Of a stretch of 64,000 bases of DNA, positions 7,810 through 16,117 are shown in pieces; position 1 is the first letter of the stretch; each line of letters opens with the position of its first letter. The notes under the pieces are model-generated. The model saw nothing but the letters and a program-made list of their open reading frames with translations, was not told where the DNA came from and made no database searches. This stretch comes from Sphingobacteriia bacterium (GTDB lineage Bacteria > Bacteroidota > Bacteroidia > Chitinophagales > Chitinophagaceae), in NCBI GenBank assembly GCA_017304675.1, contig JAFKLS010000020.1, positions 118,300 to 182,299 on the forward strand, given 5' to 3'. Position numbers and translations under genes: made by a program.

Positions 7810-10557
7810 TTAAATACTAAATGCTGTTTCTATAATTTCAGCCTGCTCCTGTGCATGCACTTTTGCATAACCGGTGGCAGTTGCTGCACTTGCATTTCTG
7901 CTAATGATACCGAAATTGATATTCTTCAAATTCATTTTAAGAAAGGAGGCTGCTCCCATGTTTAATGGTTCTTCCTGCACCCAGAACCAAGCAGCTTTGC
8001 CGTATTTTTTGTACAAAGCATCCAGTTGTTTCTGGGGTAAAGGATATAATTGTTCTAAGCGAACCACTGCTACATCTTTCCTGTTTTCTTTCTGTTGTTT
8101 CTCTATTAACTCAAAAGCAATTTTACCGCTACAGAACAATACTTTTTTTACATTACCTGCATTCTCTATAAACAAATCGTCTATTACTTCTTTAAACCCT
8201 CCGGCAGTAAATTCACTGATATGGCTATAGCTACCCGGGTAACGTAAGTTGGCCTTAGGCGAAAAGTTAATCAGCGGTTTTCTAAAAGGCCATGCTACCT
8301 GCCTTCTCATTACATGAAACAGGTTTGCCGACGTAGTAATATTAGTGATCACCATATTCAATTCGGCACACATCTGCAAATATCTTTCCAGCCTTGCACT
8401 GCTATGTTCAGGACCCTGCCCTTCATAGCCATGGGGTAATAACATTACTACACCATTCATTCTGTTCCATTTCTGCTCCCCGGCAGATATGAACTGGTCA
8501 ATCATCGTTTGAGCACCATTGCTAAAATCGCCAAACTGTGCTTCCCACAGTACCAGTGCATCCGGATTAGCTAAAGAGTACCCGTATTCAAAACCAAGTA
8601 CGGCATATTCACTTAACAATGAATTATAAATCCTGAATTTTTGTTGGCCCTCTTCCAAATACTTTAACCTGTTATAACCTTTATTGGTTTCTTCATCTCT
8701 CAATACTGCATGACGATGAGAGAAAGTGCCTCTTTTAACATCCTGCCCGCTCATTCTAACCACTTTTCCTTCAGTAATAATTGAGGCGTATGCCAATAAT
8801 TCGCCCGTAGCCCAGTCTATTTTATTTTCTGTTTGAAGCAATTTTATTTTTTCCGCCAGCAATTTCTCCACTTTTTTCAACGGTTTAAAGCCATCAGGCC
8901 ACTTCATAATACCATTGAATAGTTTTCTAAAGCGTTCTTCCGGAATAGCAGTTTCTGGGGATTGGATAAAGTCTTCTTCTGTTGCTCTTCTTAATTTTTT
9001 CCAGGCAAGTTCCGGCGGCTGATATTTATATGGCAATGGGTGTTGCTTTATTTCATCGAGGCGTTCCTGCAGATCGGCCCAGAATTTTTTCTCCATTTCT
9101 TTCGCTAGGTCTTGTGCATCAGACTCACCATTTTCTATCAGGTATTTGGTATATACTTCCCTGGGATTAGGATGTTTATCAATCAAAGCATACAGCTGCG
9201 GTTGCGTATATTTAGGATCGTCGCCTTCATTATGTCCATGACGACGATAACAGACCATATCAATGAAGATATCGCTATTAAATTCCTGGCGGTAAGCTGT
9301 AGCTATTTCTGCAATCTTTACTACGGCTTCTGCATCATCTCCATTCACATGAAATACAGGTGCTTGCACCATTGCAGCCACAGATGTACAGTAGTCTGCG
9401 CTTCTTGCATCATCAAAATCTGTTGTAAAACCTATTTGATTGTTGATTACAAAGTGCATGGTTCCTCCTGTATAATAACCATAAAGCTTACACATTTGTA
9501 ATACTTCGTATACAATACCCTGACCCGCTACAGAAGCATCTCCATGAATTAAGACAGGAAGTATTTTATCGTAATCACTACCATACATCACATCAGCCTT
9601 GCTTCTTGCAAAACCCAGCACCACCGGGTTTACAGCTTCAAGATGCGAAGGGTTGGGCATTAATTTCAGGTGTATATTTTTATCGTCAGACGTTACAACA
9701 TCACTTCCATATCCCATATGGTATTTTACATCACCACTGCCCATCGTTTGATCTACTTTGGCTGTTCCTTCAAACTCACTGAATATCTGCTCATATGTTT
9801 TACCCATAACATTTGCCAGCACGTTTAACCTGCCTCTATGTGCCATTCCTATCACCACTTCTTCTACATGGTTATTGGCAGCCGTGTTAATAATGGCATC
9901 CAAGGCTGCAATAGTGGTTTCTCCCCCTTCCAGCGAAAATCTTTTCTGGCCAATATATTTGGTATGCAGGAATTTTTCAAAAATCACCCCCTCGTTGAGT
10001 TTTTGAAGAATACGTTTTTTTTGTTTAAGGGGCAGTGGCTGATAAAATTTCTTTTCTATAGCATTGGTTAGCCAATCTATTTTTTTCTGATCGCTAATAT
10101 ATTTAAACTCAACACCAACATGGCTTGCATAGCATTTTTGCAAGTGAGCCTGTATATTTTTAAGGGATGTTTTTCCCAAGCCTAAGAAGTTACCTGCTTC
10201 AAACTCTGTATTCAGGTCTGCGTCAGATAATCCGAAGAATTCAAGATTCAGGTTTGCGCCCCTGTCTTTTCTGGTTCTGATAGGATTGGTTGTAGCAATA
10301 AGATGGCCTTTATTGCGGTATCCAACTATTAATCGGTATACGGCGATTTCTTTTAGCCAATCAACGCCAGAAGTGTTGCTATCTCCGGCAGTTTTACCTG
10401 CCTGCCCTCCTGCTATGTTATTGGTTATGGCAAAATCGAACCCTTCAAAAAATTTTTTCAGATCAGGGTCAACCGCATCCGGGTTGGCAATAAACTCTTT
10501 ATATAAACTTTCAATATAAGCTGGATGCGAATGGGTTATATACGAGAAATCCTTCAT
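7810..10557 (-). CDS. sucA: 2-oxoglutarate dehydrogenase E1
   Basis: E1 of the 2-oxoglutarate dehydrogenase complex, a thiamine diphosphate enzyme that decarboxylates 2-oxoglutarate and succinylates E2. It is 915 residues, a normal length. The N-terminus has the E2-binding type segment YIESLYKEFIANPDAVDP. Internal signatures include GMAHRGRLNVLANV, GDASVAGQGIVYE and the ThDP-binding YRRHGHNEGDDP; the C-terminal transketolase-like part contains LLPHGYEGQGPEHSSARLER. It is first in the sucAB operon, with ATG at 10557. Confidence 0.96.
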   Translation of the reverse strand: MKDFSYITHSHPAYIESLYKEFIANPDAVDPDLKKFFEGFDFAITNNIAGGQAGKTAGDSNTSGVDWLKEIAVYRLIVGYRNKGHLIATTNPIRTRKDRGANLNLEFFGLSDADLNTEFEAGNFLGLGKTSLKNIQAHLQKCYASHVGVEFKYISDQKKIDWLTNAIEKKFYQPLPLKQKKRILQKLNEGVIFEKFLHTKYIGQKRFSLEGGETTIAALDAIINTAANNHVEEVVIGMAHRGRLNVLANVMGKTYEQIFSEFEGTAKVDQTMGSGDVKYHMGYGSDVVTSDDKNIHLKLMPNPSHLEAVNPVVLGFARSKADVMYGSDYDKILPVLIHGDASVAGQGIVYEVLQMCKLYGYYTGGTMHFVINNQIGFTTDFDDARSADYCTSVAAMVQAPVFHVNGDDAEAVVKIAEIATAYRQEFNSDIFIDMVCYRRHGHNEGDDPKYTQPQLYALIDKHPNPREVYTKYLIENGESDAQDLAKEMEKKFWADLQERLDEIKQHPLPYKYQPPELAWKKLRRATEEDFIQSPETAIPEERFRKLFNGIMKWPDGFKPLKKVEKLLAEKIKLLQTENKIDWATGELLAYASIITEGKVVRMSGQDVKRGTFSHRHAVLRDEETNKGYNRLKYLEEGQQKFRIYNSLLSEYAVLGFEYGYSLANPDALVLWEAQFGDFSNGAQTMIDQFISAGEQKWNRMNGVVMLLPHGYEGQGPEHSSARLERYLQMCAELNMVITNITTSANLFHVMRRQVAWPFRKPLINFSPKANLRYPGSYSHISEFTAGGFKEVIDDLFIENAGNVKKVLFCSGKIAFELIEKQQKENRKDVAVVRLEQLYPLPQKQLDALYKKYGKAAWFWVQEEPLNMGAASFLKMNLKNINFGIISRNASAATATGYAKVHAQEQAEIIETAFSI

Positions 10558-10702
10558 TGATATAGTAAGTTAACACGTTAAACGGGTTTGCAAATATCGG
10601 GCTTTGCAATGATAATTAGTATTGATTTTGGGGCATTTAATAGGAAAAGAAAGTTTTTCTTAACAGAGATGATGGTAGCTTTCAGGATTTTTTTGGAATA
10701 AA

Positions 10703-10734
10703 TTTGCATTTTTATTTTGTTACCATTACCTTTG
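10703..10734 (+). promoter_or_regulatory. Bacteroidota-type promoter of rpsT
   Basis: TTTG at 10703-10706 and TACCTTTG at 10727-10734 are separated by exactly 20 nt. This fits the Bacteroidota consensus of a -33 TTTG and a -7 TAnnTTTG. The rpsT ATG follows 21 nt after the -7 box. It is the clearest promoter in the window. Confidence 0.75.
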
Positions 10735-10755
10735 CCGTCCCAAAAAAGGAAATTA

Positions 10756-11001
10756 ATGGCAAATCATTCAGCTACTAAAAAAGATACCAGGCAAGCGGCG
10801 AAACGTAGAGACAGAAATAAATACTATGGTAAAACCACTCGTAATGCCATCAGGGATTTAAAAGCTATTACTGAAAAAAAGGCTTATGATGAGAAATTAC
10901 CTGAGGTTGCCTCTATGATTGACAAATTGGCGAAACGTGGTGTAATTCACAAAAATAAAGCCGCTAACTTAAAGTCTAAATTAGCTAAAAATAAAGCCTG
11001 A
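10756..11001 (+). CDS. rpsT: 30S ribosomal protein S20
   Basis: S20 is a small helical protein that binds 16S rRNA in the 30S body. The 81-residue protein begins MANHSATKKDTRQAAKR, is strongly basic, and has the typical C-terminal helix KRGVIHKNKAANLKSKLA. ATG at 10756 is preferred to an in-frame upstream start at 10717 because it matches the family N-terminus and is preceded by a purine-rich AAAAAAGGA. It is monocistronic, with its own promoter and a terminator at 11030. Confidence 0.96.
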   Translation: MANHSATKKDTRQAAKRRDRNKYYGKTTRNAIRDLKAITEKKAYDEKLPEVASMIDKLAKRGVIHKNKAANLKSKLAKNKA

Positions 11002-11029
11002 TTTTTAATTGAAGGCATTTAACATATTC

Positions 11030-11063
11030 ATCCTGTGCTAATTCGTTTGCACGGGATTTTTTT
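11030..11063 (+). terminator. Intrinsic terminator after rpsT
   Basis: ATCCTGTGC pairs with GCACGGGAT (9 bp, one G:U) and is followed by a T-run. It lies 29 bp after the rpsT stop and touches the stop of the convergent histidine kinase gene. Confidence 0.8.
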
Positions 11064-12423
11064 ATTTGCTGAATGACACTACAAACCTGTTGGTGATTGG
11101 GGGAACAGGTTTGTACTGAATTTCTCCGTGATGTATTTCTATAATTTTCTTAACCAGGGCCAACCCCAGACCATAGCCTTTTATTTTTGAAGAGTTATGA
11201 CTTCTGAAAAAAGGCATCATCACACTTTTTATTTCTTTTCCCGAAATCAACTCCCCTTCGTTATCGAATGTTAAGAATATTTCATGTGCCTGCGCCTTCA
11301 TTTCAATCAGTACCTGCTTATTGGTGCTATATAGATAGGCATTCTTAATAAGATTAAAGAAAGCCGCTTTTAATAAAGCGTCGTTTCCTTTAATAGATAG
11401 ATACTCTTCTTTTTCGGGAAAGCTCAGGAAGTTGAACCGGACCTCAATGTTTGTAAAACTTTTCTTAGCCATTTCAATCGCCTCAAAAACCACCTCATCT
11501 ATTCTTACCGCCGGCAGTTGAAAAGAGTATTGAAGCTTCTCATATTGAGACAATAGCAATAGCGAGTTTGTTAGTTCAATAAGGTTTAATTGTTCTTCTT
11601 TTAAAGAGTTAAGCACTTTTTGAAAATCTTCCTGCGACAGGTTTTTATTTAAGGCCGATTCTGTTTGTGAAAGCATTACGGCCAAAGGTGTTCTTAATTC
11701 ATGTGAGGCATATTGAACAAAGTTTTTTTGCAGCTCAAATGCATTGTTAAGCCTTTGCAGCATTTCATTAAAATACTTTGTGATCCTGTATAACTCGTCT
11801 TTTGTGTTTTTTTCCGGAAGGCGGTCTGTTAGATTAAGTTCTGTAGTTTTTTGCATTTGAGCACTGAGCTTAGCCAAAGGCTGAAAGGCCTGGTTTACAA
11901 ATAGAAAAGAAAACAATGCACTGGCTGCCACCCCACCAAGAAATACGAATAGCAATATCAGTTTCAGGTTATCCATTTTTCCAAAGCCCACTATATCTAT
12001 ACCCGAAGCAATAACATAATATTTCGTGTCTGGCATATAGATACATACAAACTGGCGTGTATTTTCCTGATAATGCAGCTCTTTTACTTTATTAATCTTA
12101 GACAAATACGGTGCATCGTTCCTGAAGTGCATGGTATCCGGCAATTTATCTACCAGCTCCCCTTTCTCGTTCAATATGGCAATGCACTCATCGTATAGCG
12201 TGTTGGTAAGCAAGCCCTGGGTAATTTTTTCAACCACTGCATCTTTCTTATTGGGAAAGCGGATTGTAAAATCGTAAAAAGCATTCCCCTCCAGTTTTAC
12301 CCTATCGTAAAAGTCGGTTTCTCTGTAATTGGCATATAGCAAAAAAATGGTTATACTGCAAACAGAAAGAACAATGGCAACAAAAACAGTAAATAGCAGT
12401 GCAAATCTGAGTTTGAAGTTCAT
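11062..12423 (-). CDS. Sensor histidine kinase
   Basis: A membrane sensor kinase of 453 residues. It has a transmembrane helix at about 8-31, a periplasmic sensor of about 120 residues, and a second helix at about 153-176. A HAMP-like linker (to about 230) follows, then the DHp domain with phosphorylatable His241 in SHELRTPLAVM and the HATPase_c domain with FFNLIKNAYLYS (N box) and GYGLGLALVKKII (G box). It is last in an operon of head-GIN lipoprotein, response regulator and kinase, 5 bp after the regulator. The stimulus is unknown; the lipoprotein gene suggests an envelope role. Confidence 0.92.
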   Translation of the reverse strand: MNFKLRFALLFTVFVAIVLSVCSITIFLLYANYRETDFYDRVKLEGNAFYDFTIRFPNKKDAVVEKITQGLLTNTLYDECIAILNEKGELVDKLPDTMHFRNDAPYLSKINKVKELHYQENTRQFVCIYMPDTKYYVIASGIDIVGFGKMDNLKLILLFVFLGGVAASALFSFLFVNQAFQPLAKLSAQMQKTTELNLTDRLPEKNTKDELYRITKYFNEMLQRLNNAFELQKNFVQYASHELRTPLAVMLSQTESALNKNLSQEDFQKVLNSLKEEQLNLIELTNSLLLLSQYEKLQYSFQLPAVRIDEVVFEAIEMAKKSFTNIEVRFNFLSFPEKEEYLSIKGNDALLKAAFFNLIKNAYLYSTNKQVLIEMKAQAHEIFLTFDNEGELISGKEIKSVMMPFFRSHNSSKIKGYGLGLALVKKIIEIHHGEIQYKPVPPITNRFVVSFSK

Positions 12424-12428
12424 GTTGA

Positions 12429-13112
12429 TTATTTAATAAAATAACCAAAGCCAGGCTTTGTACTGATCAGCTTTTCATCAAAAGGTTTATCAATTTTGTT
12501 CCTCAAGAAACTGATATATACTTCAATTGTGTTGGTGCCTGTATCAAAGCTTAAATCCCATACTTTCTCTAAAATTTCCTGTTTAGAAATTACTTTACCT
12601 CTATTTTTTACCAAAAGGTTTAATAAGGCAAACTCTTTGGCTGTTAAGGGTATTTCTTTATCAGCACGCTTTACTGTTTTCGTTTTAAAGTCGATCGTTA
12701 AATCATTAATCGACAAAATATTGGCATTCTCTTCATCGTGTTTTGTTCTTTTCAGTGCTACTTTTATTCTGGCATGCAATTCTTCCAGGTGAAAAGGTTT
12801 TACCAAATAGTCATCGGCCCCCAGTTTAAAGGCATCCATTTTACTTTGTATTTCGCCCAATGCCGTAAGCATAATAATGGGCACTTCATTATTTAAGCCC
12901 CTGAAGGTTTTGCAGAGAGAAAAACCATTCTTATATGGCAAGTTAATATCCAGTAAAACAAGTGAATAGTTTTTCTTGGAAAAAAGCTCTTCTGCTTCCA
13001 AGCCATCGGAAGCAACATCTGTTTTAAAGCCCAGTCTTTGTAACTCTTCTTTAATGGTGGCACTTAGTTTAGGCTCATCTTCTGCCAGCAATATCTTATA
13101 GTTGTTTTCCAT
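12429..13112 (-). CDS. OmpR-family response regulator
   Basis: A two-component DNA-binding regulator of 227 residues. The receiver domain has the acidic pair Glu11/Asp12, phosphoacceptor Asp55 (LVLLDINLP) and Lys105 (DYLVKPF). The C-terminal winged helix has the OmpR/PhoB pattern (ALLNLLVKNRGKVISKQEI, then TNTIEVYISFLRNKID). It is the partner of the kinase 5 bp downstream, and the head-GIN lipoprotein gene is 30 bp upstream. It may regulate its own operon, but no operator is evident. Confidence 0.94.
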   Translation of the reverse strand: MENNYKILLAEDEPKLSATIKEELQRLGFKTDVASDGLEAEELFSKKNYSLVLLDINLPYKNGFSLCKTFRGLNNEVPIIMLTALGEIQSKMDAFKLGADDYLVKPFHLEELHARIKVALKRTKHDEENANILSINDLTIDFKTKTVKRADKEIPLTAKEFALLNLLVKNRGKVISKQEILEKVWDLSFDTGTNTIEVYISFLRNKIDKPFDEKLISTKPGFGYFIK

Positions 13113-13142
13113 AAACGGTTGTATAGGGTGAAATGAAAGTTA

Positions 13143-13862
13143 TTAATTTATTTTTTTAATATTTCCTGAGCCGGCAATGTGCTGATCTATTGTAGGGTTT
13201 CCTTTATAATATACATCCCCAGAGCCTGCAACATGCACGCTGAGTTTATTATCGGCAAAAACATGCACATTACCACTACCAGCTATATGTATTTCCACAT
13301 TTTCTGCTTTCAGGTTCTCTGTTTTCCAATCTCCGTTACCTGCAATTTTAACTACCTCGCTACGGGTTTCTCCATTTAATATCACATTCCCGCTACCAGC
13401 TATATCTCCTTTTACAGAAGGTGTATTCACATCAAGGTTAATATCACCGGAACCGGCAATGGCCAATTCTAAATGATCTCCTCCTGTAAATTTGCCCTTG
13501 CCGGCTATATTACCACTGCCAGCTATTTTACAGGCTTGTAAAACAGGGGTTGTTATGTGTATTTTTATTCCTTTTTTAGAATCTAAATTGGCATGTTCTT
13601 TTGCTCTCACCACCAACCAGCCGTCTTCATTAAAAATTTCTATATAGGGCAGAAGATTTGCATCTGCATCAACAGACAAGGAAGTATTATCGGATTGCGT
13701 AATATCCACATCAAAATCACCGGCTAATTTTATCTTTTGAGCAGATGAAATATTTCTGGTTTCCGTGGTATAGTTTCCATTGCCCTGGATATGCTCACCT
13801 AAAATGAGGTTACAGGAAGCAAATATGCCCAGTACAAAAAGGATTAGGATATTTTTTCTCAT
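13143..13862 (-). CDS. Head-GIN (DUF2807) lipoprotein
   Basis: A 239-residue predicted lipoprotein of the DUF2807, head-GIN family, with lipobox ASC at residues 15-17. The body is a repetitive beta-solenoid: IAGSGN or IAGSGD recurs about eight times at roughly 18-residue spacing, with Asn/Asp/Lys turns. Such proteins are common in Bacteroidota and have no firmly known function. The gene is first in the operon, with the response regulator and kinase, so it may feed or be controlled by that two-component system. The stop comes right after the last repeat. Confidence 0.88.
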   Translation of the reverse strand: MRKNILILFVLGIFASCNLILGEHIQGNGNYTTETRNISSAQKIKLAGDFDVDITQSDNTSLSVDADANLLPYIEIFNEDGWLVVRAKEHANLDSKKGIKIHITTPVLQACKIAGSGNIAGKGKFTGGDHLELAIAGSGDINLDVNTPSVKGDIAGSGNVILNGETRSEVVKIAGNGDWKTENLKAENVEIHIAGSGNVHVFADNKLSVHVAGSGDVYYKGNPTIDQHIAGSGNIKKIN

Positions 13863-14060
13863 GGATGCTTTTTGATATGATGCAATTTAAGGAATAAACT
13901 TTATGCCTCGTTGTCAGGAAATAAAAGTTGTTCCGTCATTAATAACAGTAGTGGAAAAGTCAAATATTCATAAATCATGGATGGAGCTAAATTTGATAAA
14001 CGGTTATTGGTTATCATCATTTAAATATAATAAAAAAAATTAACTTTTAAAATTTAAATC

Positions 14061-14378
14061 ATGGCTTTAGAATTCACAGATGCGAACTTCCAGTCTGCAG
14101 TACTGGAAAGCGATAAATTAAGTGTTATTGATTTTTGGGCAGAATGGTGCGGCCCTTGTCGTGCTATAGGCCCTGTAATTGAAGAATTGAGCAAAGACTA
14201 TGCAGGCAAGGTAAATGTAGGTAAAGTAAACGTAGACCATAACCCCAATGTGAGTGTTAATTACGGAATTACTTCTATACCTGCCATTTTGTTTATTAAA
14301 AACGGCCAGGTTGTTGATAAACAAATAGGTGCTGTTCCTAAAAGTGTTTTAGATAAGAAGATACAGGCCCATATTTAA
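14061..14378 (+). CDS. trxA: Thioredoxin
   Basis: Cytoplasmic thioredoxin, a general disulfide reductase for enzymes such as ribonucleotide reductase and peroxiredoxins. It is 105 residues with no signal peptide. The active site WAEWCGPC has Cys30 and Cys33. The conserved Asp in VIDFWAE and cis-Pro in TSIPAILFIKNG are present. ATG start at 14061, after an AT-rich leader. A strong terminator begins 11 bp after the stop, so it is a single-gene transcript. Confidence 0.96.
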   Translation: MALEFTDANFQSAVLESDKLSVIDFWAEWCGPCRAIGPVIEELSKDYAGKVNVGKVNVDHNPNVSVNYGITSIPAILFIKNGQVVDKQIGAVPKSVLDKKIQAHI

Positions 14379-14389
14379 CTTTCATAACA

Positions 14390-14427
14390 AAAGGAAGCCT
14401 GTTTAAAAGGCTTCCTTTCATATTTTT
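14390..14427 (+). terminator. Intrinsic terminator after trxA
   Basis: An 11-bp perfect stem (AAAGGAAGCCT / AGGCTTCCTTT) with a 7-nt loop and a T-rich tail. It lies directly downstream of trxA. Confidence 0.88.
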
Positions 14428-14751
14428 ATAAGAACTACAAGTTTCTTAAAAATTTTTCATTTATAACAGGGTGAGTATTTGTATATTTCACAGATACCCC
14501 GCTAGCAAACAGGCAAGTACTTATTACAAAGCCATGTTCCGGTAGTATGCAGAGATCATTTAAATGATAACCGGCCCGATATTATTGCAACCCTCCCCCC
14601 TGGAATTTTAAAACAGAAATCATAAAAAAACTACATTTCACCAAAACCTGGGGGCACAATTAGTAACTTACTATCACGAAACTTGAAGTAAATTAAATCT
14701 AGTTTAAAATTTAATTATCTTCACCCACTTTACTAACAGTCAACCATTGCT
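14428..14751 (+). other. Gene-free region upstream of the nucleoside transporter
   Basis: About 320 bp without a credible coding frame or a tRNA-like fold. It contains the perfect 14-bp palindrome ATCATTTAAATGAT (14555-14568), with a ccggt / accgg pair outside it (14539-14543 and 14570-14574). The last 60 bp before the ATG are AT-rich and probably hold the promoter. I see no known riboswitch, but the length suggests regulatory content. Confidence 0.5.
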
Positions 14752-16017
14752 ATGCAAAGATTTCAAGGTTTAATTGGTATTGCACTTATATTAAGTATTG
14801 CCTATCTCTTCTCGAATAACAAAAAAAGAATCAACTACAGGCTAGTAATTAGCGGTATCACGCTGCAAGTATTCATTGCTATTCTTGTATTAAAAGTTGG
14901 ACCGGTTAGATGGTTTTTTGAAAAGCTGGGGCATGGTATGAAGAAGATTGAAGAGTTTTCTAAGCAGGGTGCCGACTTTGTATATGGCGGCATTGCAACA
15001 GTTGGCTCGGGCGGGGCAGTTGATTACAGAACCCCTTCTTCTTTTGTTTTTGCATTCAATGTAGTATCAACCATTATTTTAGTTTGCGTGCTGGTTGCCA
15101 TATTATATCATTTCAGTATCATGCAATGGATTGTTTCCATCATTGCAAAAGCAATGAATTTTGTTATGCGGGTAAGCGGCGCAGAAGCATTAAGCAATGT
15201 AGCCAGTGCCTTTGTAGGACAGGTAGAGGCACAAGTAATGATAAGGCCATACTTGAGCACTATGACAAGAAGCGAGTTACTGGCCAGCATGAGTGGAAGC
15301 CTTGCCTGTATTGCAGGTGGTATTTTAGTGGTATACGCAGCTATGGGTGAGAAAGCAGGCCTAAATCTTGCTCCTACTTTGTTAACAGCAAGTTTAATGG
15401 CAGCGCCCGGAGCCCTGGTTATTTCAAAAATCGTTTTTCCTGAAACCGAAGAAAGCCAAACCATGGGTAAAGTAAAGCTGGAAGTGAAAAGCCCTTACAG
15501 CAATATAATAGATGCAATTTCGCATGGCGCCGGAGACGGTATGAAGATTGGTATTAATGTAATTGCCATGATTATTGGTTTTCTGGCATTAATAGCGTTT
15601 GTAGATTGGGGGCTTTTTAAAATAGGCCACATCTTCAATCCAGATCTTAACTTAAGTTTAAACTGGATATTTGGTAAATTATTTTATCCAATGGCCTGGG
15701 CAATGGGTATTCCATCAAGCGATGTTGGTAATGCGGCTACACTGCTTGGTCAAAAATTAACCATTAATGAATTTGTTGCATTCAGCAGTTTAACGCAAAA
15801 AACAGTACCTATTTTAACAGAAAAAGGATTGTTGATTGTTAGCATAGCTATTTGCGGTTTTGCCAACTTCAGCAGCGTAGGCATGCAGATAGGCGGTATT
15901 GGAGAATTAGCCCCTACCCGCAGGGCAGACCTGGCAAAACTTGGGTTAAAGGCATTACTATGCGGTACCCTGGCATCGTATCTTTCTGCTACCCTTGCCG
16001 GTATTTTAATGGGATAA
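14752..16017 (+). CDS. NupC/CNT-family nucleoside transporter
   Basis: An inner-membrane concentrative nucleoside transporter that takes up nucleosides with H+ or Na+. It is 421 residues with about 9-10 hydrophobic helices. Family features include the N-terminal hydrophobic segment, EALSNVASAFVGQVEAQVMI (the CNT G-x-x-E motif region), and the C-terminal CGFANFSSVGMQIGGIGEL. Which nucleoside or ion it uses cannot be read from sequence. It lies after a long leader with a palindrome; the next gene, mqnE, has its own -7 box. Confidence 0.9.
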   Translation: MQRFQGLIGIALILSIAYLFSNNKKRINYRLVISGITLQVFIAILVLKVGPVRWFFEKLGHGMKKIEEFSKQGADFVYGGIATVGSGGAVDYRTPSSFVFAFNVVSTIILVCVLVAILYHFSIMQWIVSIIAKAMNFVMRVSGAEALSNVASAFVGQVEAQVMIRPYLSTMTRSELLASMSGSLACIAGGILVVYAAMGEKAGLNLAPTLLTASLMAAPGALVISKIVFPETEESQTMGKVKLEVKSPYSNIIDAISHGAGDGMKIGINVIAMIIGFLALIAFVDWGLFKIGHIFNPDLNLSLNWIFGKLFYPMAWAMGIPSSDVGNAATLLGQKLTINEFVAFSSLTQKTVPILTEKGLLIVSIAICGFANFSSVGMQIGGIGELAPTRRADLAKLGLKALLCGTLASYLSATLAGILMG

Positions 16018-16091
16018 AAAAATTATTCAATAACCTTTCGTTTAACAATTTCTTTTCTGCCGTTAATCATGTTTTTAACTGCCTGTATCAA

Positions 16092-16099
16092 TATCTTTG
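16092..16099 (+). promoter_or_regulatory. Probable -7 promoter box for mqnE
   Basis: TATCTTTG matches TAnnTTTG and ends 18 nt before the mqnE ATG at 16118. No good -33 element is visible. Confidence 0.45.
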
Positions 16100-16117
16100 C
16101 ACGGCAAAAAATTGATT

